Source of the DNA: Pseudomonadota bacterium
GTDB taxonomy: Bacteria; Pseudomonadota; Gammaproteobacteria; Burkholderiales; Rhodocyclaceae
Assembly: GCA_018241725.1 (NCBI GenBank)
Contig: JAFEDI010000019.1
Location: forward strand, 1-64,000
Reading direction: 5' to 3'
DNA length: 64,000 nucleotides
Positions 37,972-49,625 of this stretch are shown here, one piece after another. The notes under the pieces are model-generated. The model searched no databases. It had not been told where the DNA came from and was given only the letters and a program-made list of their open reading frames with translations. Position 1 is the stretch's first letter, and each line of letters opens with the position of its first letter. Made by a program: the position numbers and the translations under genes.

Positions 37972-39361
37972 GGCCGCCCCGCTTGCGGTCCTCGATGGCC
38001 ACCCTCGCCGGCGGGTGGTGGCCGCGGATCCGGCGGCAATGGCGCGCGGCGTGGAGCCAGGGCTTGGGCGGGCCAGCGCACTGGCCATAGCACCGGAGCT
38101 GTGCCTGGTCGACCGGCAGCCCGCCCTCGAGCACGCGGCGCTGATCGACATCGCCACCTGGGCCGGACGTTTCACCCCGGCCATCAGCCTCGACCCGCCC
38201 CACGCCATCCTGCTGGAGGTGGAAACCTGCCTGCGCCTGTTCGGCGGGCTCGTTCCACTGGGCCGGCAGATCACCAAGGGCATCGAGGAACTAGGTTTCC
38301 ACGCCCGCCTGGCGGTTGCACAGACACCGCTGGCGGCCCGCTGGCTGGCCCGTTTCGGCGCCGGGGATGACGCCGGAAAAGCACTGGCGGCGCGGCTCGA
38401 TCCGCTGCCGCTGATCGCCCTCGCCGACGGCACGCCGGTCGGCCCCGACAGCCTGGACCTGCTCACCGGTACCGGCCATGCCAGCCTGGGAGAGGTGCGC
38501 CGCCTGCCGCGCCATGGACTGGCCCGGCGCCACGCCCAAGCGGTCACCGACGCCCTCGACCGGGCTTACGGGCGCATCCCCGATCCGCGTCCGTGGTTCT
38601 CTCCGCCCGAACGCTATGCGTCCCGCCTGCCGCTGCCGACTCCGTCCGATCAGGTGGACACCCTGCTGTTCGCCGCCCGCCGCCTGCTCGCCGGCCTGGC
38701 AGGCTGGCTGGACGCCCGCCAGGCCGGCATCGAACGCTTTACGCTGGTCCTGGAATTCGAGCGCAACAGCCAGGCGCCGGAAGCGCCGCTGGAAATCGTG
38801 CTGGGCACCCTCTCCCAGGACATGCAGCGCTGCCAGCTGCTGGCCCGCGAGCACCTGAACCGCCTGCCCCTGCCGGCCGCCGTCGACGCCCTGCGCCTCA
38901 CCGCGGACGAACCCCATCCGCTGGCACCGCCCGCCGGCGAACTCTTCCAGGGCGATGACGGCCAGCCGGGCGATGCGGGCCTGTTGCTGGCCACCCTGCG
39001 GGCCCGTCTCGGCGACCAGGCCGTGCGCTGCCTCACCTCCCATCCCGACCACCGCCCCGAGAAAGCCTGGCGCTGGGTCGAACCCCAGCCGCCGGACCGC
39101 AGCCGCGGCCGACAAGAGCCGCCGCTGCCGGCTTCGCCGCGCCCCTTATGGCTGCTGCCGGAGCCCCGACCGATTCCGGCCCCGCCGCCGTGGACGCTCC
39201 TCACCGGTCCGGAGCGCATCGCATCCGGCTGGTGGGATGGGCCCGAGGCCACGGTACGCCGGGACTATTTCGTCGCCCGCAGTCAGGATGGCGGCCTGGC
39301 CTGGGTTTTTCGGGACGGCGTCGCGCCCCATTACTGGTATCTCCACGGCCACTTCGCCTGA
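37907..39361 (+). CDS. imuB: ImuB, Y-family polymerase-like protein
   Basis: A 484-residue Y-family relative (DinB/UmuC fold): LWCALYLPDLPLQVF at the N-terminus where active polymerases have a catalytic Asp, then VVAADPAAMARGVEPGL and a helix-hairpin region GHASLGEVRRLPRHGLARRHAQ. The catalytic acidic residues appear missing, as in characterised ImuB, which acts as a hub linking the beta clamp, ImuA and DnaE2. No dnaE2 follows, so the polymerase must be elsewhere in the genome. The start at 37907 gives an overlap of 65 nt with imuA. Confidence 0.9.
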   Translation: MLWCALYLPDLPLQVFTRGRSEAAPLAVLDGHPRRRVVAADPAAMARGVEPGLGRASALAIAPELCLVDRQPALEHAALIDIATWAGRFTPAISLDPPHAILLEVETCLRLFGGLVPLGRQITKGIEELGFHARLAVAQTPLAARWLARFGAGDDAGKALAARLDPLPLIALADGTPVGPDSLDLLTGTGHASLGEVRRLPRHGLARRHAQAVTDALDRAYGRIPDPRPWFSPPERYASRLPLPTPSDQVDTLLFAARRLLAGLAGWLDARQAGIERFTLVLEFERNSQAPEAPLEIVLGTLSQDMQRCQLLAREHLNRLPLPAAVDALRLTADEPHPLAPPAGELFQGDDGQPGDAGLLLATLRARLGDQAVRCLTSHPDHRPEKAWRWVEPQPPDRSRGRQEPPLPASPRPLWLLPEPRPIPAPPPWTLLTGPERIASGWWDGPEATVRRDYFVARSQDGGLAWVFRDGVAPHYWYLHGHFA

Positions 39362-39397
39362 GAGCCGTCGACACGGCTGGGCTAGACTACGCGGCTC

Positions 39398-40750
39398 ATG
39401 AAATCGCCCTCCTCATCCTCCCTCGCCCGGCGCATCCTCGAGCTCGCCTGGCCGGTGCTCGTCGCCCAGTTGTCGTCCATGACCCAGATGGTCAGCGACA
39501 CCGTCCTGAGCGGCCACTATGGCACCACCGATCTGGCCGCCGTCGCCGTCGGCAGCGGCATTTACATCTCCATCGTGATGCTGCTGGTCGGCATCCTGCA
39601 GGCCGTCTCCCCTACCGTCGCCCATCACGTCGGCGCGGCGCGCCACCAGGACATCGCCCCGACCCTCCAGCAGGGCTTCTGGCTGGCCCTGCTGCTGGCC
39701 GTTCCCGGCGTGCTGCTGCTCACCCGGCCGGACTGGCTGATGCAGTTCAGCGAGATGAGCCCCGAGATCGAAGCCCGCGCCCGCGCCTACCTGGGCACCA
39801 TCGCCTGGGGCCTGCCGGCGGTGCTGCTCTACCGCACCTTCTATGCCTTCACCAACGCGCTGGGGCACAGCCGGGTGCTGATGGTGATCAGCCTGGTCAC
39901 CACCACGGTGCACATCCCGCTGTCGTGGGCGCTGGTCAACGGCCATCTCGGAATGCCTCCTCTGGGCGGCACCGGCTGTGCGGTATCCAGCGCGGTCGTC
40001 GGCTGGCTGGCGCTCTCCAGTGCCCTCTTCCATATGACCAGATCTCCGGCCTATGCCCGCTACCGGCTTTTTGCCCACTGGCAGGCGCCCCATCCGCGGG
40101 TGCTCTCGGACCTGCTGCGACTGGGTCTGCCGATGGGCTTCTCGAGTTTCGTGGAGATCACCGCCTTCACCCTGATCGCCCTGCTCGTTGCCAAGCTGGG
40201 CGCCTCGGTGGTGGCCGGCCACCGCATCGTCGGCAACCTGGGGGCGCTGATCTACATGCTGCCGCTGGCCCTCGCCATCGCCACCCTCGTGCTGGTCGGC
40301 CAATCCGTCGGCGCCCGGGATGGCAAGGGTGCCCGGCATGCGGCCAAGGTCGGCGTCATCCTGGCGGCAGGACTGTCGACCACGGTGGCCACCCTCATCT
40401 GGCTCGCCCGCGAACCGATCTTCGCCGCCTACACCTCCGACCCGCAGGTGCAGCAACTGGGCATTTCCTTGCTGATCTACATCTGGCTCTACCAGCTCTT
40501 CGACGCCATCCAGACGGTGGCCGCCCACGCGCTGCGCGGCTACAAGATCACCTTCGGCCCGATGCTCGTGCACACCCTGTGTTTCTGGGGGATCGGCCTG
40601 GCCGGCGGCTACGGTCTGGCCTTCCACGGCATCGGCAACATGCTGCCGCCCCAGGGCGTAGCGGGTTTCTGGCAGGCCACGGTGCTCAGCAACATCGCCG
40701 CGGCCCTGCTGTTCGGCGCCTACCTGTACCGCGTGGCGCGGCGCCTCTGA
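39398..40750 (+). CDS. MATE family multidrug/Na+ antiporter
   Basis: A 450-residue membrane protein with about 12 helices in two repeats. It begins ILELAWPVLVAQLSSMTQMVSDTVLSGHYGTTDLAAVAVGSGIYI, a NorM-type start, and the second repeat has LLRLGLPMGFSSFVEITAF. It exports cationic drugs or metabolites in exchange for Na+ or H+. No local regulator is visible; it follows the SOS operon by 36 bp. Confidence 0.92.
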   Translation: MKSPSSSSLARRILELAWPVLVAQLSSMTQMVSDTVLSGHYGTTDLAAVAVGSGIYISIVMLLVGILQAVSPTVAHHVGAARHQDIAPTLQQGFWLALLLAVPGVLLLTRPDWLMQFSEMSPEIEARARAYLGTIAWGLPAVLLYRTFYAFTNALGHSRVLMVISLVTTTVHIPLSWALVNGHLGMPPLGGTGCAVSSAVVGWLALSSALFHMTRSPAYARYRLFAHWQAPHPRVLSDLLRLGLPMGFSSFVEITAFTLIALLVAKLGASVVAGHRIVGNLGALIYMLPLALAIATLVLVGQSVGARDGKGARHAAKVGVILAAGLSTTVATLIWLAREPIFAAYTSDPQVQQLGISLLIYIWLYQLFDAIQTVAAHALRGYKITFGPMLVHTLCFWGIGLAGGYGLAFHGIGNMLPPQGVAGFWQATVLSNIAAALLFGAYLYRVARRL

Positions 40751-40772
40751 GCGAAGGGAGCGCGCTGCACGC

Positions 40773-42560
40773 TCAGACGGCGGCCGTCAGCCAGGCCTCG
40801 CGCAAGGCCTTGGCCTGGCCCGAGCTGCGCTCCGCAAAGGTCAGTTTGGCGGTGTCCGCCGGCACGGCCTGAAGCTCCACCTCGAACTCCATCAGCTCGT
40901 CGCGCCGGAAGGCGTGCACATGCATCGTCTCGCCGGCCAACCGGCGGGCCAGCAGCTTGTCCAGGTTGGCGTTGGTGACGCGGAGGCCATCCAGCGCGAC
41001 CAGCACATCCCCCGCCGACAGGCCCGCCGCCTGGGCGGCACCGCCATCGTAGACATTGGCCAGCTTGACCGCATCGCCGTCGGCCGTGGTGCGCACGCCC
41101 AGGCCCGGGCTGCTGTTCGGCGCCTCCCACGTCAGGGTCAGGCCGAGCCGCTTGAGCCAGACATCCAGCGGGAGCTCATCGGTGCCTTCGACCAGTTCCC
41201 GCAGCCAGCGCCCCAGCGCCGGCCCGCCGAGTTCTGCCGCCAGCGCGAAGATGCCATCCTCGGCCACGCCGACGCCGGTGAGCCCGTGGCGCTGCCACAA
41301 GGTGCGCATCAGGTCGTCCAGGCTGCGGGCGCCCTTGCTGTCTGCGCGCAGGCGCAAGTCGAGCAGCAAAGCCACCAGCGAACCCTTGGTGTAATAGCTG
41401 ACGATGGCGTTGGGGCTGTTCTCGTCCTGGCGGTAATACTTGGTCCACGCCTCGAAGGAGGAGTCCGCCACGCTCTGCTTGCGACGGCCGCTGCCCTTGT
41501 GCACCTGCGTGACGGTCTTCGACAGCAGCGCCAGGTAATCCTTCGCGGAGATTCGCCCGCTGCGTACCAGCATCAGGTCGTCGTAGTAGGACGTGAAGCC
41601 TTCGAAGGCCCACAGCAGGCGTGTGTAGCCTTCCTGCGTCAGGTCGTAGGGCACGAATGCCGCCGGCTTGATGCGCTTGACGTTCCAGGTGTGGAAATAC
41701 TCGTGGCTGCACAGGCCAAGGAACTGCCGGTAGCCCTCGGTCGCCTCGTCCATGCCGGCGTAGGGAAGATCGTTGCGGCTGCACAACAGCGCGGTGGACG
41801 CCCGGTGCTCGAGGCCGCCGTAGCCGTCGCCCACCGCCATGGTCAGGAACACGTAACGGTCCATCGGCGCCGGCTCGCCGAACAGGCGGATCTGTGCCTC
41901 GCAGATCGGCTTGAGATCACTAACCAGGCGCGTCATGTCGCAATCGTGGCGTCCGGTGATGGCCACCGCATGGGGCACGCCGCAGGCGTCGAATTCGGCG
42001 AGCGAAAACGTGCCCATCTCGACCGGATGGTCGATCAGCTCGTCGTAATCCCCCGCCCGGTACAGACCGAAGCCGTAACGCTCCGCCGCGCCGGCTTCCC
42101 CGGCCGCTTCTGGCAGGCTGGTGGCCACGCGCCAGCCTGCATCCTTCAGGCCCCGTGGCGGACGGATGTCCACGAAGTGGGGCCGCGCCTCGCAGCCATG
42201 CACCTTCAGGAAGACGCTGGTGCCATTGAAGAAGCCGTGGGTCTGGTCCAGGTGTGCGGTGCGCACCGATAAATCCCACGCATACACCGTGTAGTTCACC
42301 GTCACCGGTTCGTCCAGCCCCGCCGGTAACACCCAGGTGTGCTTGTCCCGCTTGACCACCGCCAGATGGCGGGCGCCCGCCTTGGCGCTCAGGCTCACGA
42401 TGTTTTTGGCGAACTCGCGGATCATGTAGCTACCGGGAATCCAGGCTGGCAGGCTGAGAACCTGCCCTGCCGGGTCCGGGCGCTCGATGCGCAGGGTGAT
42501 GTCGAACAGATGGGCGGCCGGCTGTGCGGCCTGGATGGTGAACCGGACGGAGCAAGGCAT
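40773..42560 (-). CDS. M61 family metallopeptidase with PDZ domain
   Basis: A 595-residue cytoplasmic glycyl-aminopeptidase-type protein. The N-terminal beta domain is followed by a thermolysin-like domain with the zinc motif HEYFHTWNVKRIKP and the downstream Glu of FEGFTSYYDD. A GGLEHRAS motif precedes it. The C-terminal part has a PDZ domain (GLGVRTTADGDAVKLANVYDGGAAQAAGLSAGDVLVALDG). ATG at 42560 is chosen because it begins the conserved fold; an upstream Met adds 17 residues. Confidence 0.9.
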   Translation of the reverse strand: MPCSVRFTIQAAQPAAHLFDITLRIERPDPAGQVLSLPAWIPGSYMIREFAKNIVSLSAKAGARHLAVVKRDKHTWVLPAGLDEPVTVNYTVYAWDLSVRTAHLDQTHGFFNGTSVFLKVHGCEARPHFVDIRPPRGLKDAGWRVATSLPEAAGEAGAAERYGFGLYRAGDYDELIDHPVEMGTFSLAEFDACGVPHAVAITGRHDCDMTRLVSDLKPICEAQIRLFGEPAPMDRYVFLTMAVGDGYGGLEHRASTALLCSRNDLPYAGMDEATEGYRQFLGLCSHEYFHTWNVKRIKPAAFVPYDLTQEGYTRLLWAFEGFTSYYDDLMLVRSGRISAKDYLALLSKTVTQVHKGSGRRKQSVADSSFEAWTKYYRQDENSPNAIVSYYTKGSLVALLLDLRLRADSKGARSLDDLMRTLWQRHGLTGVGVAEDGIFALAAELGGPALGRWLRELVEGTDELPLDVWLKRLGLTLTWEAPNSSPGLGVRTTADGDAVKLANVYDGGAAQAAGLSAGDVLVALDGLRVTNANLDKLLARRLAGETMHVHAFRRDELMEFEVELQAVPADTAKLTFAERSSGQAKALREAWLTAAV

Positions 42561-42642
42561 GGAATCGATCTGGGCGGAAATGTGACGGAGCCGTGATTCT
42601 ACTCGCCACACGGCGCCGGGCGCGCCTTCAACGCCCCCGTCA

Positions 42643-43569
42643 TCAGGGGATGAAGGGCAGGTCGATCAGGTCGCTGCGCGCGGCGCCGGCCGTCATCTGC
42701 CGGCACAGGGCGATGAACTCGCGCATGCCGGCGGTCACGTACTTGCGCTTGTGGGTGACAAACTGGAACTGGCGGCGCAGGTCCAGTTCCGGCGTCTCCA
42801 CCGGAACGAGACTGCCGCGCCGGAAGGCCTCGCGCAGCGCCAGGCGGGAAATGCAGCCGATGCCTACACCACTTTCCACCGCCCGCTTGATCGCCTCGGT
42901 GTGCTCCAGCTCCAGGCGCACCTTGAGCTCACCGTTGAAATGGCGCAGCGCCTGATCGAAGGTTTCCCGCGTCCCCGAGCCGCTCTCGCGCAGAATCCAG
43001 TCCTGGCCGGCCATCTCGTCGAGACTGATGCGCCCCGCCTTCGCCAGCGGATGCGACGGCGCACAGAAAACCACCAGTTCGTCCTCCACCCACGGCTCCA
43101 CCAGCAGGTCGGCGTGCCGGCAGGTGCCTTCGATCAATCCCAGGTCGAGTTCGTAATGAAGCAGCTGATCGACGATGGTCGTCGAGTTGTGCACCTTCAG
43201 CTTCACTTGCGCGCTGGGGTGGCGGCGCAGGAAATCGGCGGCGATCAGCGTCGCCAGGTAGTTGCCGACGGTCAGCGTCGCGCCGATCTGCAGGGGCCCG
43301 AAATCGGTCTGCCGGGCCAGCAGGGATTCGATCTCTACCGCGTGTTCGAGCAGCTGCACCGCGTGGGGCAGCAGCACCTGCCCCAGCTCGTTGAGGCGCA
43401 GGGACTTGCCGATGCGGTCGAACAGCTGGGTGTCGAACTGGCGCTCGAATTCACCGAGTGCCGTGCTCGCCGCCGACTGGGACAGGGCCAGTTCGTCCGC
43501 TGCCCGCGACACGCTTTCCTGGCGCGCCACCGCAACGAAGATCTCCAGCTGACGTAAGGTGTATTTCAT
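42643..43569 (-). CDS. finR: LysR-type regulator, FinR-like
   Basis: A 308-residue LysR regulator: HTH FVAVARQESVSRAADELALSQSAASTALGEFERQ and a substrate-binding domain. It is divergent from fpr with a 101-bp gap, as FinR is from fpr in Pseudomonas, where it activates fpr under redox stress. The intergenic AT-rich stretch (43570-43620) probably contains its binding sites. The name is assigned mainly by context. Confidence 0.8.
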   Translation of the reverse strand: MKYTLRQLEIFVAVARQESVSRAADELALSQSAASTALGEFERQFDTQLFDRIGKSLRLNELGQVLLPHAVQLLEHAVEIESLLARQTDFGPLQIGATLTVGNYLATLIAADFLRRHPSAQVKLKVHNSTTIVDQLLHYELDLGLIEGTCRHADLLVEPWVEDELVVFCAPSHPLAKAGRISLDEMAGQDWILRESGSGTRETFDQALRHFNGELKVRLELEHTEAIKRAVESGVGIGCISRLALREAFRRGSLVPVETPELDLRRQFQFVTHKRKYVTAGMREFIALCRQMTAGAARSDLIDLPFIP

Positions 43570-43670
43570 ATCTGCAAAACAGAATATGTATATAGATACA
43601 ATCCATTTTACTGATCTTACAGGCAGGTTAAAATTGCTGCACTACCGCAATCCAATCCATCATCGCCGCC

Positions 43671-44447
43671 ATGAGCAAACTGAGCACCCAGACCGTCCTT
43701 TCCGTCCATCACTGGAACGAATCCCTGTTCAGCTTCAAGGTCACCCGTGACGCCGGCCTGCGCTTCGACAACGGCCAGTTCGTGATGATCGGCCTGGAAG
43801 TGGAAGGTCGCCCGCTCACCCGCGCCTACAGCATTGCCAGCCCCAACTACGAGGAGCATCTGGAGTTCTTCAGCATCAAGGTCCCCAACGGCCCGCTGAC
43901 CTCCCGCCTGCAGCACCTCCAGCCGGGCGACCCGATCGTGATCAGCAAAAAGCCCACCGGTACCCTGGTGCTATCCGACCTGCTGCCGGGCCGTAACCTC
44001 TACCTGTTCTCCACCGGCACCGGCCTCGCTCCGTTCATGAGCGTGATCCAGGATCCGGAAACCTACGAGCGCTTCGAAAAGGTAATCCTGCTGCACGGCG
44101 TGCGCTATGTGTCCGAGCTGGCCTACAGCGAGTTCATCGAGCAGGAACTGCCGCAGAACGAATTCTTCGGCGAGGAAGTGCGTAACAAGCTGGTGTACTA
44201 CCCCACCGTGACCCGCGAGGAGTTCCGCAACCAGGGCCGCGTGACCGAAGTGATCACCACCGGCAAGCTCTTTGAAGACACCGGCCTGCCGACCATCGAC
44301 CCGGCCCAGGACCGCGCGATGATCTGCGGCAGCCCGGCCATGCTTGACGACTGCTGCAAGATGCTCGACGGCCTCGGCTTCAAGATCTCCGAGCACATCG
44401 GCGCCCCCGGTGACTACGTGATCGAACGGGCCTTCGTCGAAAAGTAA
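43671..44447 (+). CDS. fpr: Ferredoxin/flavodoxin-NADP+ reductase
   Basis: A 258-residue flavoprotein moving electrons between NADPH and ferredoxin or flavodoxin. RPLTRAYSIASPNYEEHLEFF is the FAD-binding RxYS motif, STGTGLAPFMSVI is the NADP motif, and ICGSPAMLDDC is the C-terminal nicotinamide-side motif. The final VEK matches bacterial Fpr of the subclass IA type. It is likely controlled by the divergent LysR protein. Confidence 0.95.
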   Translation: MSKLSTQTVLSVHHWNESLFSFKVTRDAGLRFDNGQFVMIGLEVEGRPLTRAYSIASPNYEEHLEFFSIKVPNGPLTSRLQHLQPGDPIVISKKPTGTLVLSDLLPGRNLYLFSTGTGLAPFMSVIQDPETYERFEKVILLHGVRYVSELAYSEFIEQELPQNEFFGEEVRNKLVYYPTVTREEFRNQGRVTEVITTGKLFEDTGLPTIDPAQDRAMICGSPAMLDDCCKMLDGLGFKISEHIGAPGDYVIERAFVEK

Positions 44448-44470
44448 TAACAAGCACGCCCAACCCCAGC

Positions 44471-44496
44471 AAAGTCCGGCCCCGGCCGGACTTTGT
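44471..44496 (+). terminator. fpr terminator
   Basis: The inverted repeat aaagtccggcc/ggccggacttt is directly followed by a short T-containing tail, between fpr and the convergent depolymerase gene. Confidence 0.6.
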
Positions 44497-44499
44497 CGT

Positions 44500-45537
44500 T
44501 TACCGCCCTGCCGGTTCGGCCAACCGGGTGAGCATGCGCCGCACCGCGATCATCTGCGGCCCCTTCTGCGTCGCGTAATCCGGCGATCCGTAGCCCCACC
44601 AGTCCCAGCACCCCTTCGGGTTGTAGAGCCAGCGCCAGGAACCCGAGGCCAGGCCGCTACGCGCCGCCACCTGCGGATACAGCACGATCAGACGGTTCGC
44701 CTCGGCCCACTCGTTGTAGCCGGCCCCCTCGACGAAACGCCGGCCGATCTGGTCTTCGCCCTGCAGGCAACCGTGGAAAGCCACATGCACAGCACAGCCG
44801 CCGGCCCGGCAACTGCGCGGCACATAGGCATAGCCTTGCTCGGCCAGCCCCGCATCGACCGCGGGGCCGTCGATGAAGGGACGCTGGTCGAAGGCCTGCA
44901 GCGCCGCGGCGTCCGCCCGGACGCGCGGCTGCAGCGGCCCCAGCAGGCTGCGCAGCAGCTCGCCGGGCGCGTCGAAATCGCCACAGCGGTTGATGTAAGG
45001 CGGCTCCGACGTCGCACAGGCATTCGGATGGGCATCAGCGACGGAGATCATCGCGTGCCCCGCGTTCGGCAGGCTCACCACCTGTAGCGCCGCGGCCGGC
45101 ACCCACTGGCGGTAGAAGGCCACCAGCGCATCGACCACCGGACGGGCAACAGTCCGATCCCCGCCGCCACTGAACACCCACACCTTGTCGTCGGCAAGCC
45201 CCGCCGGTGGATCGATCAGACCGCCGCGGGCACGGGCCTCCATGCGCCCGCGACTCTCGGCAAGCGTCGGCGGCGGCGCCCAACCCTGCGGCGACATGCA
45301 GTTGATCAGCGCACGCCGAATACTCCCTTCCGCGCAGTCATACGGCCCCGCCGCCAGGATGCCAGCGCCCTTGACGAGCCGCGACCAGGCCACCTGGAAC
45401 TGCACCGCCATGTAGCCGCCGGACGAGATGCCCGACACCGTGACCGCGTCCGCCTTTGCGCCAACAGCAGGCAATGGCGGAGCTGCCAGCAAGACAGCGG
45501 GCAACGCCGATCCAAGGACCGCTGCTGCAAGCTTCAA
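44500..45537 (-). CDS. Extracellular short-chain PHA depolymerase-like (type 2 catalytic domain)
   Basis: A 345-residue exported alpha/beta hydrolase. A signal-peptide-like start (KLAAAVLGSALPAVLLAAPP) begins at TTG 45537, one base after the stop of the MAPEG gene. GISSGGYMAVQFQVAW is the lipase box near the N-terminus as in type 2 PHB depolymerases, followed by GAGILAAGPYDCAEG. A later His comes from AGHAM and an acidic residue from the LIVLYPQ segment region. It probably degrades extracellular polyhydroxybutyrate or a related ester. The longer frame to 45717 would overlap the MAPEG gene. Confidence 0.8.
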   Translation of the reverse strand: MKLAAAVLGSALPAVLLAAPPLPAVGAKADAVTVSGISSGGYMAVQFQVAWSRLVKGAGILAAGPYDCAEGSIRRALINCMSPQGWAPPPTLAESRGRMEARARGGLIDPPAGLADDKVWVFSGGGDRTVARPVVDALVAFYRQWVPAAALQVVSLPNAGHAMISVADAHPNACATSEPPYINRCGDFDAPGELLRSLLGPLQPRVRADAAALQAFDQRPFIDGPAVDAGLAEQGYAYVPRSCRAGGCAVHVAFHGCLQGEDQIGRRFVEGAGYNEWAEANRLIVLYPQVAARSGLASGSWRWLYNPKGCWDWWGYGSPDYATQKGPQMIAVRRMLTRLAEPAGR

Positions 45538-45538
45538 C

Positions 45539-45940
45539 TCAGGCACCCAGCAGGCTCCGCAACACGCCGCCACCAGCAGCCAGCCCCAACGCGCCAAAGG
45601 CCAGCGCCCCGATGGTGAAACCGCCAGCCCGCTTCTCCGGCGCCCGCGCATAGCCCACCGCATACCAGATGCGCCCGACGATCCACACGCCGCCAAGGCC
45701 CGCCGCCAGCGCGTCACTCACATAGGCGGCGCAGATCCACAGGCACGGTAACGTCATCACCGCCCATTCAAGAGTGTTCATCTGCACGCGATACAGTCGC
45801 TCGAACACCGGGTGGCCGGTCACCGCCGGCGCCTGGATGCCGTACTTGTGGCGCCCCTTGCCGACGGCGAAACCCGTCCCGAACATCAACAACACAATCA
45901 GCAGCGTGACACCGGCCGTCAGAGGCGAGGCAGACAACAT
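45539..45940 (-). CDS. MAPEG family membrane protein
   Basis: A 133-residue protein with four hydrophobic segments and the MAPEG signature FERLYRVQMNTLE (E-R-x-x-x-x-N). MAPEG proteins include microsomal glutathione transferases; bacterial members are poorly defined. It is upstream of, and probably co-transcribed with, the depolymerase-like gene. Confidence 0.88.
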   Translation of the reverse strand: MLSASPLTAGVTLLIVLLMFGTGFAVGKGRHKYGIQAPAVTGHPVFERLYRVQMNTLEWAVMTLPCLWICAAYVSDALAAGLGGVWIVGRIWYAVGYARAPEKRAGGFTIGALAFGALGLAAGGGVLRSLLGA

Positions 45941-46034
45941 GGCAGGAACATTTTCCGTGAATGAAGTGCCCTAGCTTACCGGGCAATCACGCCGCCACCT
46001 ACAATCCCGTCGATCCTCCCGCCCTCTCTTCGCC

Positions 46035-47789
46035 ATGCCCGCTTCCCAGCCCAAGCCGCTTCACCCCGCCCGCGCCCTGCTCCAGCTCCTCGCCCCCTAC
46101 CGCCGCCGGGTGCTCATCGCAGCCATCGCACTGGTGGTTGCCGCCGGTGCCATGCTGGCCGTCGGCCAGGGCTTGCGGGCGGTCATCGACAAAGGCTTCT
46201 CGGCCGGCGACCCGGCCTGGCTCGACCGTACGCTGGCGGCGATGTTCGGCGTCATCGCGCTGCTCGCCACTGCCACCTACCTGCGCTTCTACAACGTGTC
46301 GTGGCTCGGAGAGCGCGTCACCGCCGACCTGCGCCGGCGCGTCTTCGACCACCTGCTGAGTCTGCCGCCGTCGTGGTTCGAGGCCGGCCGCACCGGCGAA
46401 GTGATCTCCCGCCTCACGTCGGACACCACCCAGATCGAGAACGTCGTCGGCTCCAGCCTGTCCATCGCGCTGCGCAACGCGCTACTGCTCACCGGCGGGC
46501 TGGCAATGCTGTTCACCACCAGCCTCAAGCTCACGCTGCTGACCCTCGCCGGCGTACCGCTGGTGGTGACGCCCATCATCCTGTTCGGCCGTCGCGTGCG
46601 CCGCCTGGCGCGGGAGAGCCAGGACCGCGTGGCCGAGCTCGGCAACCGCATCGACGAGACCATCCACGAGATCCGCATCGTGCAGGCCTACAGCCACGAG
46701 GACGCCGACCGGCGCGACTTCGGCCGGCTGGTGGAGGCCAGCTTCGGCACCGCGCGCCAGCGCATCGCCAACCGCGCCCGCCTGGTGGCAGCAGTGCTGG
46801 TGCTGGTCTTCGGCGCGATCGCCTTCATCCTGTGGATCGGCGGCCACGACGTGCTGGCCGGCCGCCTCAGCGCCGGCGAACTGTCGGCCTTCGTGTTCTA
46901 CGCGGCCATCGTCGCCGGCAGCGTCGGTGCGCTGTCTGAGGTGTGGGGCGACTTGCAGCGGGCCGCCGGTGCCACCGAGAGGCTGATGGAAATCCTCTCT
47001 TCCATCCCGACCATCCAGGCGCCCAAGACTCCCATGACGCTGCCCAGCCCTGCCGAAGGGCGCATCGGCCTGGATGGCGTGCGCTTCCATTACCCCACCC
47101 GGCCGGACGCCCCGGCCCTCGACGACTTCGACCTGCAGGTGCGGCCCGGCGAGACCGTTGCGCTGGTCGGTCCGTCCGGCTCCGGCAAGAGCACCGTTTT
47201 TCAGCTCCTGCTGCGTTTCTACGACCCGGAACGGGGTCACATCAGCATCGACGGCGTCGACCTCACGACCGCTGACCCACTGGCCCTGCGCCAGCGCATC
47301 GCGCTGGTCTCCCAGGACGCGGTGATCTTCGCCGGGAGCGTGACCGACAACGTGCGCTACGCCCGTCCCGACGCCCGCCTCGACGACGTGAAAGCCGCCT
47401 GCGTTGCCGCCTTCGCCCACGACTTCATCGCCGAGTTGCCCGAAGGCTACGACACCGACCTCGGCGAGCGCGGCGTGCGCCTGTCCGGCGGACAGCGCCA
47501 GCGCATCGCCATTGCCCGCGCGATCCTGGCCGACCGCCCCATCCTGCTTCTCGACGAGGCCACCTCGGCGCTCGATGCAGAGAGCGAACGCATGGTCCAG
47601 TCGGCCCTCGACGGCCTGATGCGCCAGCGCACCACCATCGTCATCGCCCACCGTCTCGCCACCGTACAAAAAGCCGACCGCATCGTCGTGATGGACAACG
47701 GCCGCATCGTGCAGCAGGGCAGCCACGCCGAACTCGTCTCCCAGGAGGGCCTCTACGCCCACCTCGCCAAGCTGCAATTCGTCGCCTGA
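46035..47789 (+). CDS. MsbA-like ABC exporter (fused permease and ATPase)
   Basis: A 584-residue half-transporter: a six-helix transmembrane domain (about residues 20-310) and one ATPase domain with Walker [10 protein letters not shown] near residue 380, a Q-loop [17 protein letters not shown], the signature [15 protein letters not shown] and Walker [13 protein letters not shown]. It works as a homodimer. Lipid A core, other lipids or drugs are possible substrates; no lipid A gene is adjacent, so msbA is not assigned. Confidence 0.9.
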   Translation: MPASQPKPLHPARALLQLLAPYRRRVLIAAIALVVAAGAMLAVGQGLRAVIDKGFSAGDPAWLDRTLAAMFGVIALLATATYLRFYNVSWLGERVTADLRRRVFDHLLSLPPSWFEAGRTGEVISRLTSDTTQIENVVGSSLSIALRNALLLTGGLAMLFTTSLKLTLLTLAGVPLVVTPIILFGRRVRRLARESQDRVAELGNRIDETIHEIRIVQAYSHEDADRRDFGRLVEASFGTARQRIANRARLVAAVLVLVFGAIAFILWIGGHDVLAGRLSAGELSAFVFYAAIVAGSVGALSEVWGDLQRAAGATERLMEILSSIPTIQAPKTPMTLPSPAEGRIGLDGVRFHYPTRPDAPALDDFDLQVRPGETVALVGPSGSGKSTVFQLLLRFYDPERGHISIDGVDLTTADPLALRQRIALVSQDAVIFAGSVTDNVRYARPDARLDDVKAACVAAFAHDFIAELPEGYDTDLGERGVRLSGGQRQRIAIARAILADRPILLLDEATSALDAESERMVQSALDGLMRQRTTIVIAHRLATVQKADRIVVMDNGRIVQQGSHAELVSQEGLYAHLAKLQFVA

Positions 47790-47859
47790 GGGCAGCGCCC
47801 CGCGCCTGCATCGGGTAAAGTCTCGCCTTTGATTTTTTGCATCTCCGGAAAGTACCCCG

Positions 47860-49524
<1,665 letters not shown>

Positions 49525-49572
49525 TCCATGCACGCCCCGTAGGGCGCCAGCCATTTGGCCCCACGAAAAGAA

Positions 49573-49602
49573 GAAGCCCCCGGCAGTGTGCCGGGGGCTT
49601 CT
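49573..49602. terminator. Bidirectional terminator between ettA and the porin gene
   Basis: A strong stem (gaagcccccggca/tgccgggggcttc) with a T-run on one side and an A-run on the other serves ettA and the convergent cytochrome operon. Confidence 0.85.
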
Positions 49603-49625
49603 TTGTTTGGCGCTTCAGGAAACGC

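Noticed and set aside
44500-45717. Longer depolymerase start at 45717
   Set aside because: The added N-terminal part overlaps the MAPEG gene and is Arg-rich; the TTG at 45537 gives a proper signal peptide one base after the upstream stop.
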